The notes under the pieces: generated by a model | Seen by the model: only the letters and a program-made list of their open reading frames with translations | Database searches by the model: none | Told to the model about the DNA's origin: nothing | In this document: positions 43,466 to 53,889 of the stretch, in pieces | Layout of the letters: each line of letters opens with the position of its first letter | Position numbering within the stretch: position 1 is the first letter of the stretch | Made by a program: the position numbers and the translations under genes | NCBI GenBank assembly: GCA_022702705.1 | Contig: CM040428.1 | Span: 116,668,183 to 116,732,182, forward strand | From: Papilionanthe hookeriana x Papilionanthe teres | Taxonomy: Eukaryota; Streptophyta; Magnoliopsida; Asparagales; Orchidaceae | Length of the DNA: 64,000 nucleotides | Reading direction: 5' to 3'

Positions 43466-43673
43466 ATTTCACATCATGTAAGAACTTCTTTTTTTGATGA
43501 TGATCTAATCCATAAGGTATAATGTTACTAGCTAAATAATTAACTACATCGGCATACCATGGGATTAATTCATCAAAAATTGTATAGAATTATTCATCCG
43601 GAAAACATTCATTTATTTATTCCTTATCATTTATTTCATTATTATTTTCAATTCTTGATAGATGATCGACGAT

Positions 43674-44290
43674 TTAATTATCAGACTCTTTTCTATTAAC
43701 TATTTGAAAGTAAAATTCCTGTAAAAGAAGAATCCATCTAATCAATCTGAGTATAGCTTCCTTTTTAGTCATCAGATATTTTATAGCAGAATGATCTGAT
43801 GCACTATTCCCAAGTAAATATGATCGAAATTTGTCATAAACATATACTATAGCCAATAGCTCTTTTTTAGTAGTGGTGTAGTTAATTTGAGCTTCACTAA
43901 GAGTTTTACTGGCATAATATATAAACTTAAACATCTTATGAAATCTTTGCCATAAAACTACCCCTATAGCGTAATCACTCGCATCACACATTAAGTTAAA
44001 TGGTTTTTCCCAATTAGGTGCAATAATGATTGGTTTTGTGATTAACATTTCTTTTAATAAATTAAAGGCATTTAGGCAGTTTCCAGCAAATTCAAAATTT
44101 ATATCTTTTTCTAAAAGATGGCATAAAGGTTTAGTAATCTTGGAAAAATCTTTAGTATATCTTCTATAAAATCCAGCATGTCCAAGAACACTTCTTATAC
44201 CTGTTACAAATGTTGGGGGTTGCAATCCAACAATAATTTGAATTTTTGCTTGCTCAACTTCCATCCCATTTTTAGAAATTTTATGACCCA
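43674..44290 (-). pseudogene. Element H RNase H and RT connection
   Basis: The 196-residue frame 43,674-44,264 has GIRSVLGHAGFYRRYTKDFSK, NLMCDASDYAIGVVLWQR, YTTTKKELLAIVYVYDKF, and SDHSAIKYLM where a small deletion shortens VHTDHS. It ends at the conserved RLIRWILLLQEFYFQIVNRK stretch. It is mostly open but disrupted at both borders. Confidence 0.78.
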
Positions 44291-45055
44291 GTACAATTCC
44301 TTCTGTGACTATAAATTGACACTTCTCCTAATTCAGAACGAAATATGTTTCTTGACAACACTTTAACACCTTAGACAAATTATATAAGCAAGAATGAAAA
44401 GAAGTTCTAAATACAGAGAAATCATCCATAAAAATTTCGATTCCTTTTTCAATTAAGTCACAAAAAATAGCCATCATACACCTTTGAAAAGTAGCAGGTG
44501 CATTGCATAACCCAAAAGACATTCTTCGGAAAGCAAAAGTTCTATAAGGACTTGTAAACATAGTCTTTTCTTGGTCCTCAGGAGTTTAGGTACTTGATGA
44601 TAACCAAAATATCCATTCAAAAAACAAAAATATGAATGTCCTGCTAATCTATCCAGCATTTGATCTAAGAATGGAAGAGGAAAATGATATTTCATGGTGG
44701 CAGCATTTAGTTTTCTGTAATCAATACAGATCTGCCAACCAGTCACTTGTCTTGTAGGAAATAATTCATTATTTTCATTTTCAACAATAGTTACTCCTCC
44801 TTTCTTTGGGACGCAACGAATAGGACTGACTTAAGGACTATCAGATATTGGATAAATAATTCTAGCATCCAACCATTTCAACATTTTCTTTTTAACAACT
44901 TCTTTCATAACATGGTTTAATCTCCTTTGAGGTTCAACACTGGGTTTACTGTAATCTTCCAATAATATTCGCTGCATACAAATTGAAGGACTAATTCCTT
45001 TAATATCTGCCATTTTCCAACCAAAAGCTTGTCTGCATATTTTTAGGTTGTAAGT
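44291..45055 (-). pseudogene. Element H reverse transcriptase
   Basis: The frame 44,831-45,013 has MADIKGISPSICMQRILLED and IYPISDSP. The frame 44,474-44,746 has WQICIDYRKLNAATMKYHF and FCFLNGYFGYHQV (catalytic Asp of LDGY changed to Asn). The frame 44,328-44,561 has FRRMSFGLCNAPATFQR and EIFMDDFSVFR with both Asp kept. Two frameshifts separate the pieces. Confidence 0.78.
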
Positions 45056-45368
45056 TTAATTTTAAAAAGGGGTCATCTACAGAAGTTGTCGACGAACTTT
45101 AAATTTTAGATTTAATTTAAATATATATATATAATTAGGAAAGTAAAATTTGATTTTTTGAAAATAATTTTAAGTTTGAAAATTTTAAGATATGAAATCG
45201 AGCCGATCTCACATCCCAAAGAGTTTATATAAACGAGCACCGCACCACAAATCATGTATCTATCCCGAAGAATAGACACACTACTTGATGATGGGGCTCG
45301 ATTAAATAAACTAGAAGATTTGTGACATCTGTTTGGTCTGCGAACCAATTTTATAAGCCGACAAGTTT

Positions 45369-45482
45369 CCCTGCTTAATATAAATGAATTAAGCAGGGTT
45401 TATATTACCTGGGTTCTTAAAGTTCCCTATAAGGGCAAGCCCCTATAGTTATTTACATCTTAAATGACAGGAATCATTTAAG
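45369..45482. repeat. Three consecutive perfect or near-perfect hairpins
   Basis: Hairpin 1: CCCTGCTTAAT (45,369-45,379) with ATTAAGCAGGG (45,388-45,398), 11-bp stem, 8-base loop. Hairpin 2: CTATAAGGG (45,427-45,435) with CCCCTATAG (45,440-45,448), one mismatch, 4-base loop. Hairpin 3: CTTAAATGA (45,459-45,467) with TCATTTAAG (45,474-45,482), 9-bp stem, 6-base loop. Confidence 0.85.
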
Positions 45483-45737
45483 AAAACTCTCGATAATGAT
45501 CAGTGGTTTTTCTCTCAAGAATTTCAAAGTTTAAGGTTTTCAAAGGATTAGATTTTGGAAATTTCAATCAGGAATGGATCAAATTTCGAACAGTTATTTT
45601 CAGGAGTCTGAAGGAAGAGAAGTAGGAGAAGTTGAGGATCCAAGAAGAATCTTGGCAACTTCCCAAACTATCCTATTGTTTGGCTTCAATTTAGTAAAAT
45701 TATCTAATGTTTGAATCCTGCCAATTTTAATTAATTA

Positions 45738-45933
45738 GGACTTATATTTGTATGACATAATCATACAAATAGCCTCGAAGATGTGAGGGTTTATGTCGTA
45801 CCAAACGACTACCTCGGAATCCTAAGATCGGTTAGGGCTTAATTTGCATAACATGATTATACAAATGCCTAACTAAAAGGTTGAGGATTTATGTTGCACT
45901 AGGCCAACTACCTCGAAGTCCTATGGCTTGGTT
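45738..45933. repeat. Imperfect ~96-bp tandem repeat with a hairpin in each unit
   Basis: The units begin at about 45,738 and 45,834. Unit one has ATTTGTATGA (45,746) paired with TCATACAAAT (to 45,770). Unit two has ATTTGCATAA (45,842) paired with TTATACAAAT (to 45,866). Both units end with ACTACCTCG followed by A-G/A-TCCTA. Confidence 0.75.
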
Positions 45934-46687
45934 GTTTAATACTAGGAAAGGTTTTGCTGAAGTAGACACAAGTTTTGCTGACGAAGATGGTCGTACTGCC
46001 CACCGTGCTCCAAGCTCGTTATTGTTGCAGAGTTTTAGTTTTAGAAGGTGAAAATCAGGAGATGAGAAACGTTTTTAGGTTTATAAAATTCTTAAAGTCC
46101 AAATGTCTTTAATGTTTTATTAGGGGAATCTTAAAGTTGATCATAACAACACCGGTTAAGATCCCATGGTTCCATCATTCCGGTACTGTTATTTTTATCG
46201 GATTTACTTAGTCCAGATGAATTTGCTAAAATCAACTGAATGAGTTCCATACTTTCATTTAGACCGTGGGAAATCCCGTTAGCAACACGTAGGTTACATC
46301 GACCGAGGTATTCCCGATCATCCAACAAGACATTTTAATTTAATTGCAATTGTAGTTTTGTGTTCTGTTTGTGGTTAAATTTTGAGTTGTTTTATCTTTT
46401 AAATGTTGTGGTGGTGAATTTTATCTTGTGTTGACTTTTAATTTAGTTTTGGGTTTCAGTTTTGTGGCTATCCTAAAAGTTCCAGTTTTCATGCAACAAT
46501 CTTGTTTAACATGCAAGAAGAGTAAAGTGTAGCTCATATAAATAAATTGCAATAAAGTAAATTGCAATAAAATAAAAGTGTACCTGGAGAGTCTTCTCGT
46601 CATTCCAAGCTGCACTTAAAACACATGTTAAGGCATTTATGTATTTATAACAAGTACATAGGCAAAGCTAAGGGAAGGTTCTGGTTG

Positions 46688-46692
46688 TCTAC
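46688..46692. repeat. Left target-site duplication of element E (TCTAC)
   Basis: TCTAC precedes the LTR edge TGACCC at 46,693. The same five bases follow the other LTR at 60,928-60,932. Confidence 0.88.
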
Positions 46693-48260
46693 TGACCCAC
46701 TTTTTGTATGTATGTATTTTATGTTTATAGCAACGTAACCAAAAACTAGATCCCGCTTTAAATATAGGTATATGATTTAATGTATAATGTGGATTCTACG
46801 CAAGTATACGTATCGTATCAAGTAATACAGGGCTCTAGTGGAGTCCTGGTTATCGATCCCACGGGAAGTTTTTAACGGAATTGTTATCGACTAAATTTAA
46901 AGGAATTACTTACTAATAAAGTGAACAGATATTCAAAGTAACTATAATAAACTAAAGTAAACTAATGCTTGAAATAAGTTGATTTAATTAATTCAGAAAA
47001 ATTATCCTTCTCCTTGTTTTTAGAAAATTAAGTGAATGATGAATTTAAATAGAATTTTTAAATGTATTGTGACAAATAGGAGCATTCCTATTCTTTACCC
47101 TTTGGTCCAGGTGCAAAGAACATTGACTAATCCTATGTTTGATTATCGGAATTTGTGGCTAGGCTGGGAGGATACCGGCTGCCACTTCAGAGCTCCCACG
47201 TTCCCCTCACCTGAGGGCTAACATCTACACTTCAGCTCTCAAACAGTAGGATCGAATTGAGTATTTTAGTCTGTCACACTAAAATATCCAATTCTACGTC
47301 CGATAATTAATATTTCCCTATTTATTTGCACCTGCCTTCCAAGGCTTTTGACGTCCCTAAATATTGGATGTAATTTTTACTATAGTTGATAATTCAACAT
47401 ATTTTAACTACTCAATTGGCCAGATTGAAAGTAAATTAAGTTTTAAGTAAAAATTATCACAATTTATTTATATTATATTAAGTTCTTTTATTTAATTTCA
47501 TCAATCCGCATAATTTTCATAAACAAGGAGAAAGACTAAGAAAACTACTCAGAATGCATGGGAATAAAACAAAGCATAGATTTCATTTAAAGTTAACAAC
47601 AATAATCAAAGATACTTATCTTAATTTCCTTCCCAAGCAGACTCCTTGAAGTTCCTTTGACTTTTCCTTCTAGTACAACAACTAAATAGCACTCAATTAA
47701 ACTAATGAACTCACTAAACACACTCAAACTAAATTAAACTCACACAAATTACACTTAAGACACTAGAAATAGACTCACAGAAGACTCAAAAGACACACAC
47801 ACACTCTAGAATTTGGCCTCTATTTATAGAGGTAGGAAAAGGTCCAAGGAGTGCTTAAACACCTCTTCAAAAAGTGTCCAGGTTTAATGTATATGCATTT
47901 TAAACTAGCTCGCCGTCGGCGGGAATCGACCTTGCCGTTAGCGGGCCTTCTAGAAGGTCTTCAAACCGCGCGATCTCGCTGTCGGCGGGCTCGGGCTCGC
48001 TGTCGGCGAGGTAGTTATAATTCCTTCAGAAATTTCTCCTCACGATCTCGCCGTCTGGCGGCCTCGATCTCGCCGTCGGTGAAGTAGTTAAATTTGCATG
48101 AATTTTCTCCTTTTTGATCCAAATTTGCTCCATTTCATGCTTTTTGCTTTTATCACTAATAAATCTTCATTCCTGCAATAAAATAAAGAAAAATACCTCT
48201 CTTTATAGTACAGTTTCATCAAAAATAGATATAAATTTCTTTATGTATTTTCTGTGATCA
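46693..48260 (-). repeat. Element E 3' LTR (1,568 bp)
   Basis: On the minus strand TGATCACAGAAAATACATAAA to GGGTCA. It contains the dyad cluster 47,909-48,084, the conserved ATACGTATACTTGCGTAG block (about 46,795-46,814) and a primer-site echo (46,730-46,754). A TATTTATAGAGG stretch (on the plus strand at 47,821-47,832) lies in the U3/R area but reads as a TATA box only on the minus strand with poor context. Frames 47,036 and 47,851 are shadows. Confidence 0.92.
47909..48084. repeat. GC-rich dyad cluster, E family, 3' LTR copy
   Basis: About six words close to CTCGCCGTCGGCGGG or CTCGCTGTCGGCGAG lie in 176 bases. Two pairs are back to back (GGGCTCGGGCTCGCTG and CGGCCTCGATCTCGCCG joins). Each word is an imperfect 15-base palindrome. 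Confidence 0.85.
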
Positions 48261-48277
48261 AAATCCCCCAAACTTAA
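48261..48277 (-). promoter_or_regulatory. Element E polypurine tract
   Basis: The minus strand AAGTTTGGGGGATTT abuts the 3' LTR start TGATCA. It is the expected plus-strand primer. Confidence 0.8.
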
Positions 48278-49617
48278 TTATTACTTGTCCTCAAGTAATT
48301 TTAATACTAAATAAAAATAATGATTTCTATAATTGAATTTTTCAACTCAAATAATATATGAATTAATTTTAAATAACATTATAATAAAGTTAAATATAAA
48401 TATTTCTAAGTAATTTAAATTAATTTTATAGAGATAAGATTTTTTAGTTATTAGGTCTAAGATTTCTAGCTTTCTATTTAATTCAGGAATGACTATATTT
48501 AAAATTTATAAATTACTTAAGATATTTAGATGATAGGAAATTCAAGAAAACTCTATTTAGTAAAATACTAATCCACAAATATAAGTTTAGAAATATAGTT
48601 AAGTTTTACCCTTTAGGTTGAATCCATTGAAGCCAATTTTTGATAAGGCATCTCCTCAAGCTTCTCCTCACTTATATTATTCTTTTCTTTTCTTTTCTCT
48701 TTCTTTTTCTTTTCTTTTTTTTTCTTTTTCTTTTTCTTTTTAAGTGAGGATTATCGTATCTGGATAGTCTGTTAATAATTTTGAACTTCAATTTCTCTTC
48801 CTAAATTTGAAACTTAAAATATTTCTTTGCTTATATATATTTCATAACTTTTACTTCATTGAGTTTCTATCCTTTCTTTTTCATCTATATCCTTAAGAAT
48901 TTCTAATTTTTAGAATATAGTTTCCCTTACTTTAAATAGTTTACTATATTCTTATTCCTTTTAACCAAATATCTTATTCTATTGATTAATTGAATTACTA
49001 GAAATATTTTCTTTAACTTTATATAATAATTAAATAAAGCAACTCATATTTATTAAATTGAAAATTACTATAGAAAATCATTTAATAATAATTTTTGAAA
49101 ATAGAATTTGAGAACAATTTTAATAATTAAATTTGTATTTTTACCTTCCCCCAAACTTAAATTTTTCTATCTATACTACATAGTGAAAAAGGGAAAGTAT
49201 ATAAATAAAATTCATCATACCTTTGAGCTTTAGATATTTCTTTTCTTTGAAATTTTTGCAGGCTTTTTCATTACTTACGAACTCGTATCGTTAGTATTCT
49301 TCCATATATAATATTTAAAAAGAAAGTGCAGTGGATGGAAATTTTTAAAATAAGTATCAAACATAACAAAGAAAACTTAATTTGTTACTACACATACATT
49401 TACAATTTAAACAATATATTAAAGAAAGACTAACATCCTATATATATAAAAATTTGCAACTAATTTAACACACATAAGAAATTTAACATCACTGCTCAAA
49501 CAAACAAATAACATATCAAGTCCAAAGTCCACGAAAAGTACTAAAATATTACACACGAAAATAATAAAGTTTGCAAAACAACGAATCTAAACAAATCAAA
49601 CAAACTAAACAAAGATT
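48278..49617 (-). other. Element E 3' non-coding region with long purine run
   Basis: No gene is seen. It is AT-rich. On the minus strand 48,680-48,742 is a ~60-base run of A and G only. Parts match the same region of element D (11,470-11,600). Confidence 0.6.
48680..48742 (-). repeat. Long polypurine (GAAAA-type) run in element E
   Basis: AAAAAG/AAAAG units without a pyrimidine for about 60 bases on the coding strand, ~420 bases upstream of the true polypurine tract. It may be a simple microsatellite or an auxiliary priming site. Confidence 0.7.
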
Positions 49618-50802
49618 CTAATCCTCCGCATCAAAATCCCAAGCTATGTCATCTCCCCGATCTCCAAGCCGAGAAGGTCGAGCAGTCGGTACTTGTGTAT
49701 AACGGGGGCACTCAGGAAAGACAACATCTAAATCACCACTCCTATAACGACGCTCAGCTTCATAGTATGCAATCTCGTACTCTGAATGTCGCTGGAGATA
49801 TTCGCTATCATAATCGTGTCTTCTCTCCAAGCCTCCAATTCTTTGATCTATATGCTCAAATCTTCTTTCCATATTTTCTCCAAATGACTCAAAACTCTTT
49901 CTACTCAGGGTTAACTCATTCATCAGATCTTGAAGGGTAGGAGTGGTGTACTGACGGGGTGGTTCATAATTAGTAGAGGGTATATCTCTACTTGAAGAAG
50001 GTACATAATCCCTTATCCCAGATCTCCATTCTTCGTGGGATTCATATTTCTTTATATTAGCCTGAGTAAGAGGTTTCATAGGTTCTATCCATTCCTCATC
50101 ATCTCTTGCCTCTACCCTAGATAATTGGCAAAGTGCATAGATAAGACCAGGATGTCCTAGTCCTCCTCCACTTTCATTTCTAGGAGTGGTTAATATGTTT
50201 TTATATATAATATTTCCCACATTAATACTCTTCTGGTTCTGAATACAGAAATTCAAAACTACTCTATCTCTTGTTACCTCACTATGGTGGTAGGTAGGTA
50301 ACAAAGTAGAGCAAATAAAATAATGCCAGGCTTTAGATGTTGCATTTAGCATAGAAAGAGGGAAGTTTACCCGTTCCCACTGCTTTATCTTCCAGACTCC
50401 TTTCCCATCAGTGACAAAGTCGATCACCTCTTCCAATGGTCCTTCCATAGTTTCAAAAGTTTCATATTCACTCAAGGTGTCTCGAACTTCATAATAAGCA
50501 TTTATTCTAGCAGCGTTGAAATCTACAAAAAATCCTCTAAGCCTAACCGGTGCATCTTCATCCTGTGTTAAGTTTGTATAAAATTCCTTCACAACTTCTA
50601 CCGCTGCTCTGTTGGTAACGAAACAGAAGTTTTCCCATCCTCGCTCTTTTATAACTCACTCTACTTCTCCTCCTGGATTCTTGAAAACTCGATCTTGTAT
50701 GCACATTCTTGCTTGAATGTTTTGAAAATATCGAGTTTGTGCTCTCGCATTAATGAATCGAGTTTCGTCAAAATCTAATCGTCGCTTTTGTCGTGGAGCC
50801 AT
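49618..50802 (-). pseudogene. Element E ORFx2: post-pol plant-transposon-type protein, one stop codon
   Basis: From the ATG 50,802 (MAPRQKRRLDFDETRF) the frame is open to 49,618 except for one TGA at about 50,656, giving ~394 codons. Core motifs: RGWENFCFVT, VVKEFYTNL, FFVDFNAARINAYYEV, FVTDGKGVWKIKQWERVNFP, TSKAWHYFICSTLLP, RDRVVLNFCIQNQKSINVG, GLGHPGLIYALC. Residues ~290-350 are a heptad-like coiled coil (ENMERRFEHIDQRIGGLERR), and the end is acidic (DIAWDFDAED). No membrane helix. PF20167-like by recollection; function unknown. It is the best-kept downstream ORF. Confidence 0.7.
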
Positions 50803-51100
50803 TTCTTGATCTGTGAAATTTATAAAAATTTTAACTAAACTCCAAAATATTACTAAGAAGGCTTCCTAGAACAACTAAAATCCATTTAATTCAATTTCTA
50901 TGCAATTCTTCCAAGTATTTTCTTCACATTTCAAAATTTTTCAAAATATCCCAATGTAGAAGAAATTCATGGTGAAAATCAAAAATTTTTTATAGGAGTG
51001 AAGCTCTTACCAAGGGAAGATGAAATCCGGTGTCAAAAAGTGTTGAAATCACTTCAAATCCGAGATCTCTCAAGCCCTAGGTCGGTTTTTTCGAAAATTT
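50803..51100 (-). other. Leader of ORFx2
   Basis: A non-coding stretch upstream of ORFx2. Its part at 50,850-51,010 resembles the leader upstream of D ORFx (13,740-13,930), with CACCATGAAT- and CTCTTACC-type phrases on the plus strand. Confidence 0.45.
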
Positions 51101-51157
51101 GAGGAAAGGGATGATGAATAGTGTCGGTTGACCGGTCAAATATAGGTCTTTTCGCGT

Positions 51158-51310
51158 TCTCGCTGTCAGCGAGGTTTTCTCGCCGTCGGCGAGCTAATTA
51201 ATTCCATAAGGCAAAAGTTTTGGGAAAAATCCGCCGTCGGCGAAGCTCGGTCTCGGCTCGTCGGCGGGTTTTCTCGTCGTTGGCGAGATAATTCTCGCCG
51301 TCAGCGAGGT
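51158..51310. repeat. GC-rich dyad cluster, E family, internal copy A
   Basis: CTCGCTGTCAGCGAG, CTCGCCGTCGGCGAG, CCGCCGTCGGCGAAG, CTCGTCGTTGGCGAG and CTCGCCGTCAGCGAG lie within 153 bases. Confidence 0.85.
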
Positions 51311-51775
51311 CCCAAAAATTTTCAATTTTTGAAATTCGTCAATCATTTTTAACCTCGAATTGCCCTTAATCAATCTTCCGATCACATAATTTTAATAATA
51401 ATATGAAGATTAGGTACTTATACTAAAAGAAAGTCACACAAAACAAACAATATCACTTCATAAATGAAATCCATGAAACTTACAAATTTCACACTAACAA
51501 TTTCACACATACTTAACTTAATTGTTCAAATCCATAATACTTAGCATCGCAATCCAAACCACAACACTCTAAATGCTGAGACATAACCATTTACTTAAAA
51601 TCTCATCAAATCTGAGATGATCAAATCAAAGTTCGACTCATAATAAAACTTAACTCCAAATCAAACACACACATATACAAATATAACATAAACATAGAAA
51701 TCTTTCCTACTCTTTTTGAGGAAAGGGATGATGAATAGTGTTGGTTGACCGGTCAAATATAGGTCTTTTCACGTT

Positions 51776-51922
51776 CTCACTGTCAGCGAGGTTTTTCTCG
51801 CCGTCGGCGAGCTAATTAATTGCATAAGGTAAAAGTTTAGGGAAAATCCGCCGTCGGCGAGCTTGGTCTCGCTGTCAGCGGGTTTTCTCGCTGTCGGCGA
51901 GATAATTCTCGCCGTCAGCGAG
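51776..51922. repeat. GC-rich dyad cluster, E family, internal copy B
   Basis: This is the second copy of the preceding cluster, created by the 615-bp duplication, with point differences in the loops and stems (for example CTCGCTGTCGGCGAG). Confidence 0.85.
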
Positions 51923-52437
51923 GTCCCAAAAATTTTGAATTTTTGAAATTTGTCAATCATTTTTAACCTCGAATTGCCCTTAATCAATCTTCCGATCACA
52001 TAATTTTAATAATAATATGAAGATTAGGTACTTATACTTACAAAAAGTCACACAAAACAAACAATATAACTTCATAAATGAAATCCATGAAACTTACAAA
52101 TTTCACACTAACAATTTCACACATACTTAACTTAATTGTTCAAATCCATAATACTCAGCATCGCAATCCAAACCACAACACTCTAATTGCTGAGACATAA
52201 CCATTTACACAAAATCTCATCAAATATGAGATGATCAAATCAAAGTTCGACTCATAATAAAACTTAACTCCAAATCAAACACACACATATACAAATATAA
52301 CATAAACATAGAAATCTTTCCTACTCTTCAGTGTCTGAACTAATATCTTCTTTGATATTTCCGATGCGACACAGGTGCACAAATAAATTGTAGAAAGGCC
52401 TGAAAGGGAATTCTGCAGTAGAGTCTTCATTAATCCA

Positions 52438-53476
52438 TCATTTCTGTCTTACTAGATGAATAAAACGGGCCTCCAGATGTCCAGTATGATCAAAGTGCTC
52501 CTTCATTCTCCAATCAATATGATCAAACATATCAGAGATATTATCAATAGAACTCATCACATTTTGCAATTCTTTCTCCAATCCTTTAATCTTCTTCGGA
52601 ATGAAATTAGTCTTATCGGTAAAGGGCCTTGCTAAAGGATTGTTCCGTGATGCTCGTCGAAATAACGGTGATCTCATCATTGTTATCCAATGTGGGAAAC
52701 ATATCAGTAGGATCCAGTGGTTTCCATGGTAAAAGTACTTTTTCCCAAGACTCATAAGAAACTTGGTATTGACTGCATAAAGCAAATATAGTAGATGGGT
52801 GTCCAAGTCCATGCACTGACCCATGCACAATTATTCCCAATGCAGACTTTACTATTATTGATCCAACATCGATAGGTAATCCAATTTGAATACAATAGTT
52901 TAAAATAGCGCATTCCTTTGAAACTTTATTTACTCTCATGGTAGGTAATAGTTTTGATGATATAAAGAAATTCCAATGCTTCGAGACGAGGTTTAGAAGT
53001 GATGCGAAAAACCGACATACCCGTCTTCTCGTAATTCCCAATCATCCAGTTCATCAGTCAGGTATCTATAGATTCCGTTCATATTGTATCTTGAAGGCAC
53101 AAAGTTGGAATAGTGACAAACAGAGGTATTTTCTATAGAAAACAATTCATTTACCCTTGCAGGAGTAAATGTTACCCATCTTCCTCTGACGTACACATTT
53201 CCATTGTTGATCGTATGTAAATTAGAATGAAACTCTTTAACTACTGGTATAACTACAGCGGAAGTTGTATAACAAAATACCTCCTAATGCCGCTGTGCGA
53301 TCATTTCTTCGATTTTTGTAGTAGCTTTCTCTACTCCTCTATTTACGAATCCTCTTTCTTTGATAAGTCTTTTCTTCATCAAGCCTTTGTTGAAGATTCG
53401 CTGAGCCTCTAAACTGACGAATTTTCTCCGGTTGAAAAACTTCAGTTTTTGTGGTTTCTAAGAATTTGGAAGCCAT
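52438..53476 (-). pseudogene. Element E ORFx1: diverged second copy of the post-pol protein
   Basis: From the ATG 53,476 (MASKFLETTKTEVFQPEK) through changing frames: VVKEFHSNLHTI at ~53,230, then VYVRGRWVTFTPARVNELF (frame 52,993-53,196), then NFISSKLLPTMRVNKVSKE and CIQIGLPIDVGSIIVKSALG (frame 52,613-53,041), then LEKELQNVMSSIDNISDMF and HIDWRMKEHFDHTGHLEARF (frame 52,438-52,830). It is collinear with ORFx2 and with D ORFx, but all three differ strongly. Three or more frameshifts make it non-functional. Confidence 0.65.
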
Positions 53477-53620
53477 TTTGGATAGAATGGATTGGTCTCT
53501 AGTCATTCCTAAGGAAGAAAATGGTGTAAAATCAGATTTGGAATAACTTCTTATGAAGGAATGGCTTAGATCCGTCCAAAACGGCACAAAAAATCTTTAA
53601 GAAACCAAATTTTTAACTTC

Positions 53621-53728
53621 CTCGCCGTCGGTGAGAAGTTCCTCGCCGTCGGCGACTTAGTTATAAAACTAAATGAGTAATGGTCCACGATCTCGCTGTC
53701 AGCGGGCTCGAGCTCGCTGTCGGAGAGA
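53621..53728. repeat. GC-rich dyad cluster, E family, between pol and ORFx1
   Basis: CTCGCCGTCGGTGAG, CTCGCCGTCGGCGAC, CTCGCTGTCAGCGGG and CTCGCTGTCGGAGAG in two pairs. The second pair repeats the back-to-back layout of the LTR (GATCTCGCTGTC...GGGCTCGAGCTCGCTG). Confidence 0.85.
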
Positions 53729-53889
53729 TTCGTAAAAATCGCCCGTTTTCGCTCTGGTCCGAATATTTTCTGATCTCATCTAATAAGTTCAATTTTTGTG
53801 ATGATTCTAATAAAAATTTGAGTAGTAAGATTTATTTTAATAATATAGACTCACTAATATGTAGATGTTTAAAAATAAAAGACTACAAT

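Larger units (their letters stand above)
42531..45055 (-). mobile_element. Element H: Athila-like pol fragment joined tail to tail to G
   Basis: Minus-strand pol from RT (45,055) through RNase H to the integrase C-terminus (42,540). No gag, LTR or primer site is present. The RT N-terminal sequence is also present in G, so H is not simply the inverted rest of G. The upper end at about 45,055 stops where homology to D (18,070) fades into unassigned DNA. Confidence 0.8.
45056..46687. other. Unassigned region with stacked hairpins and a ~96-bp tandem repeat
   Basis: No known protein was recognised. Features: three strong hairpins within 115 bases (45,369-45,482), an imperfect tandem repeat (45,738-45,933) whose units each start with a hairpin, and a 65-codon minus frame (46,131-46,328) starting MLDDREYLGRCNLRVANGIS without a family. 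Base composition is less AT-rich than the flanks. It could be an LTR or non-coding part of an element outside the Athila group. Element E is inserted at its right edge. Confidence 0.45.
51101..52328. repeat. ~615-bp tandem duplication between ORFx1 and ORFx2
   Basis: Copy one 51,101-51,717, copy two 51,718-52,328, direct orientation, offset 617 falling to 614 through small indels. Each copy begins GAGGAAAGGGATGATGAATA, holds a dyad cluster (51,158-51,310 and 51,776-51,922) and ends in an AT-rich CAAATCAAACACACACATAT stretch. No gene was recognised; the frames starting MIGRLIKGNSRLKMID in both copies follow from the duplication. Confidence 0.9.

Noticed and set aside
42531..45055. H as the inverted remainder of G
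   Set aside because: Both contain the RT N-terminal segment (KGISPSIC to ISDS), so they are at least partly different copies.
47909..48084. Dyads as bacterial-type terminators
   Set aside because: No following T tract at each stem and a eukaryotic context.
47851..48087. Open frames in E LTRs (47,851 and 60,518) with Arg-rich ends
   Set aside because: They arise from reading the GC-rich dyad words in frame; both LTR copies show the same artefact.
51158..51922. GC-rich dyad clusters as a CRISPR array
   Set aside because: The words are imperfect, unevenly spaced, without spacers of constant length, and lie in a plant retrotransposon.
51194..51999. Repeated frames starting MIGRLIKGNSRLKMID
   Set aside because: Both are minus-strand readings of the duplicated non-coding spacer and its dyads; no similarity to a protein family.
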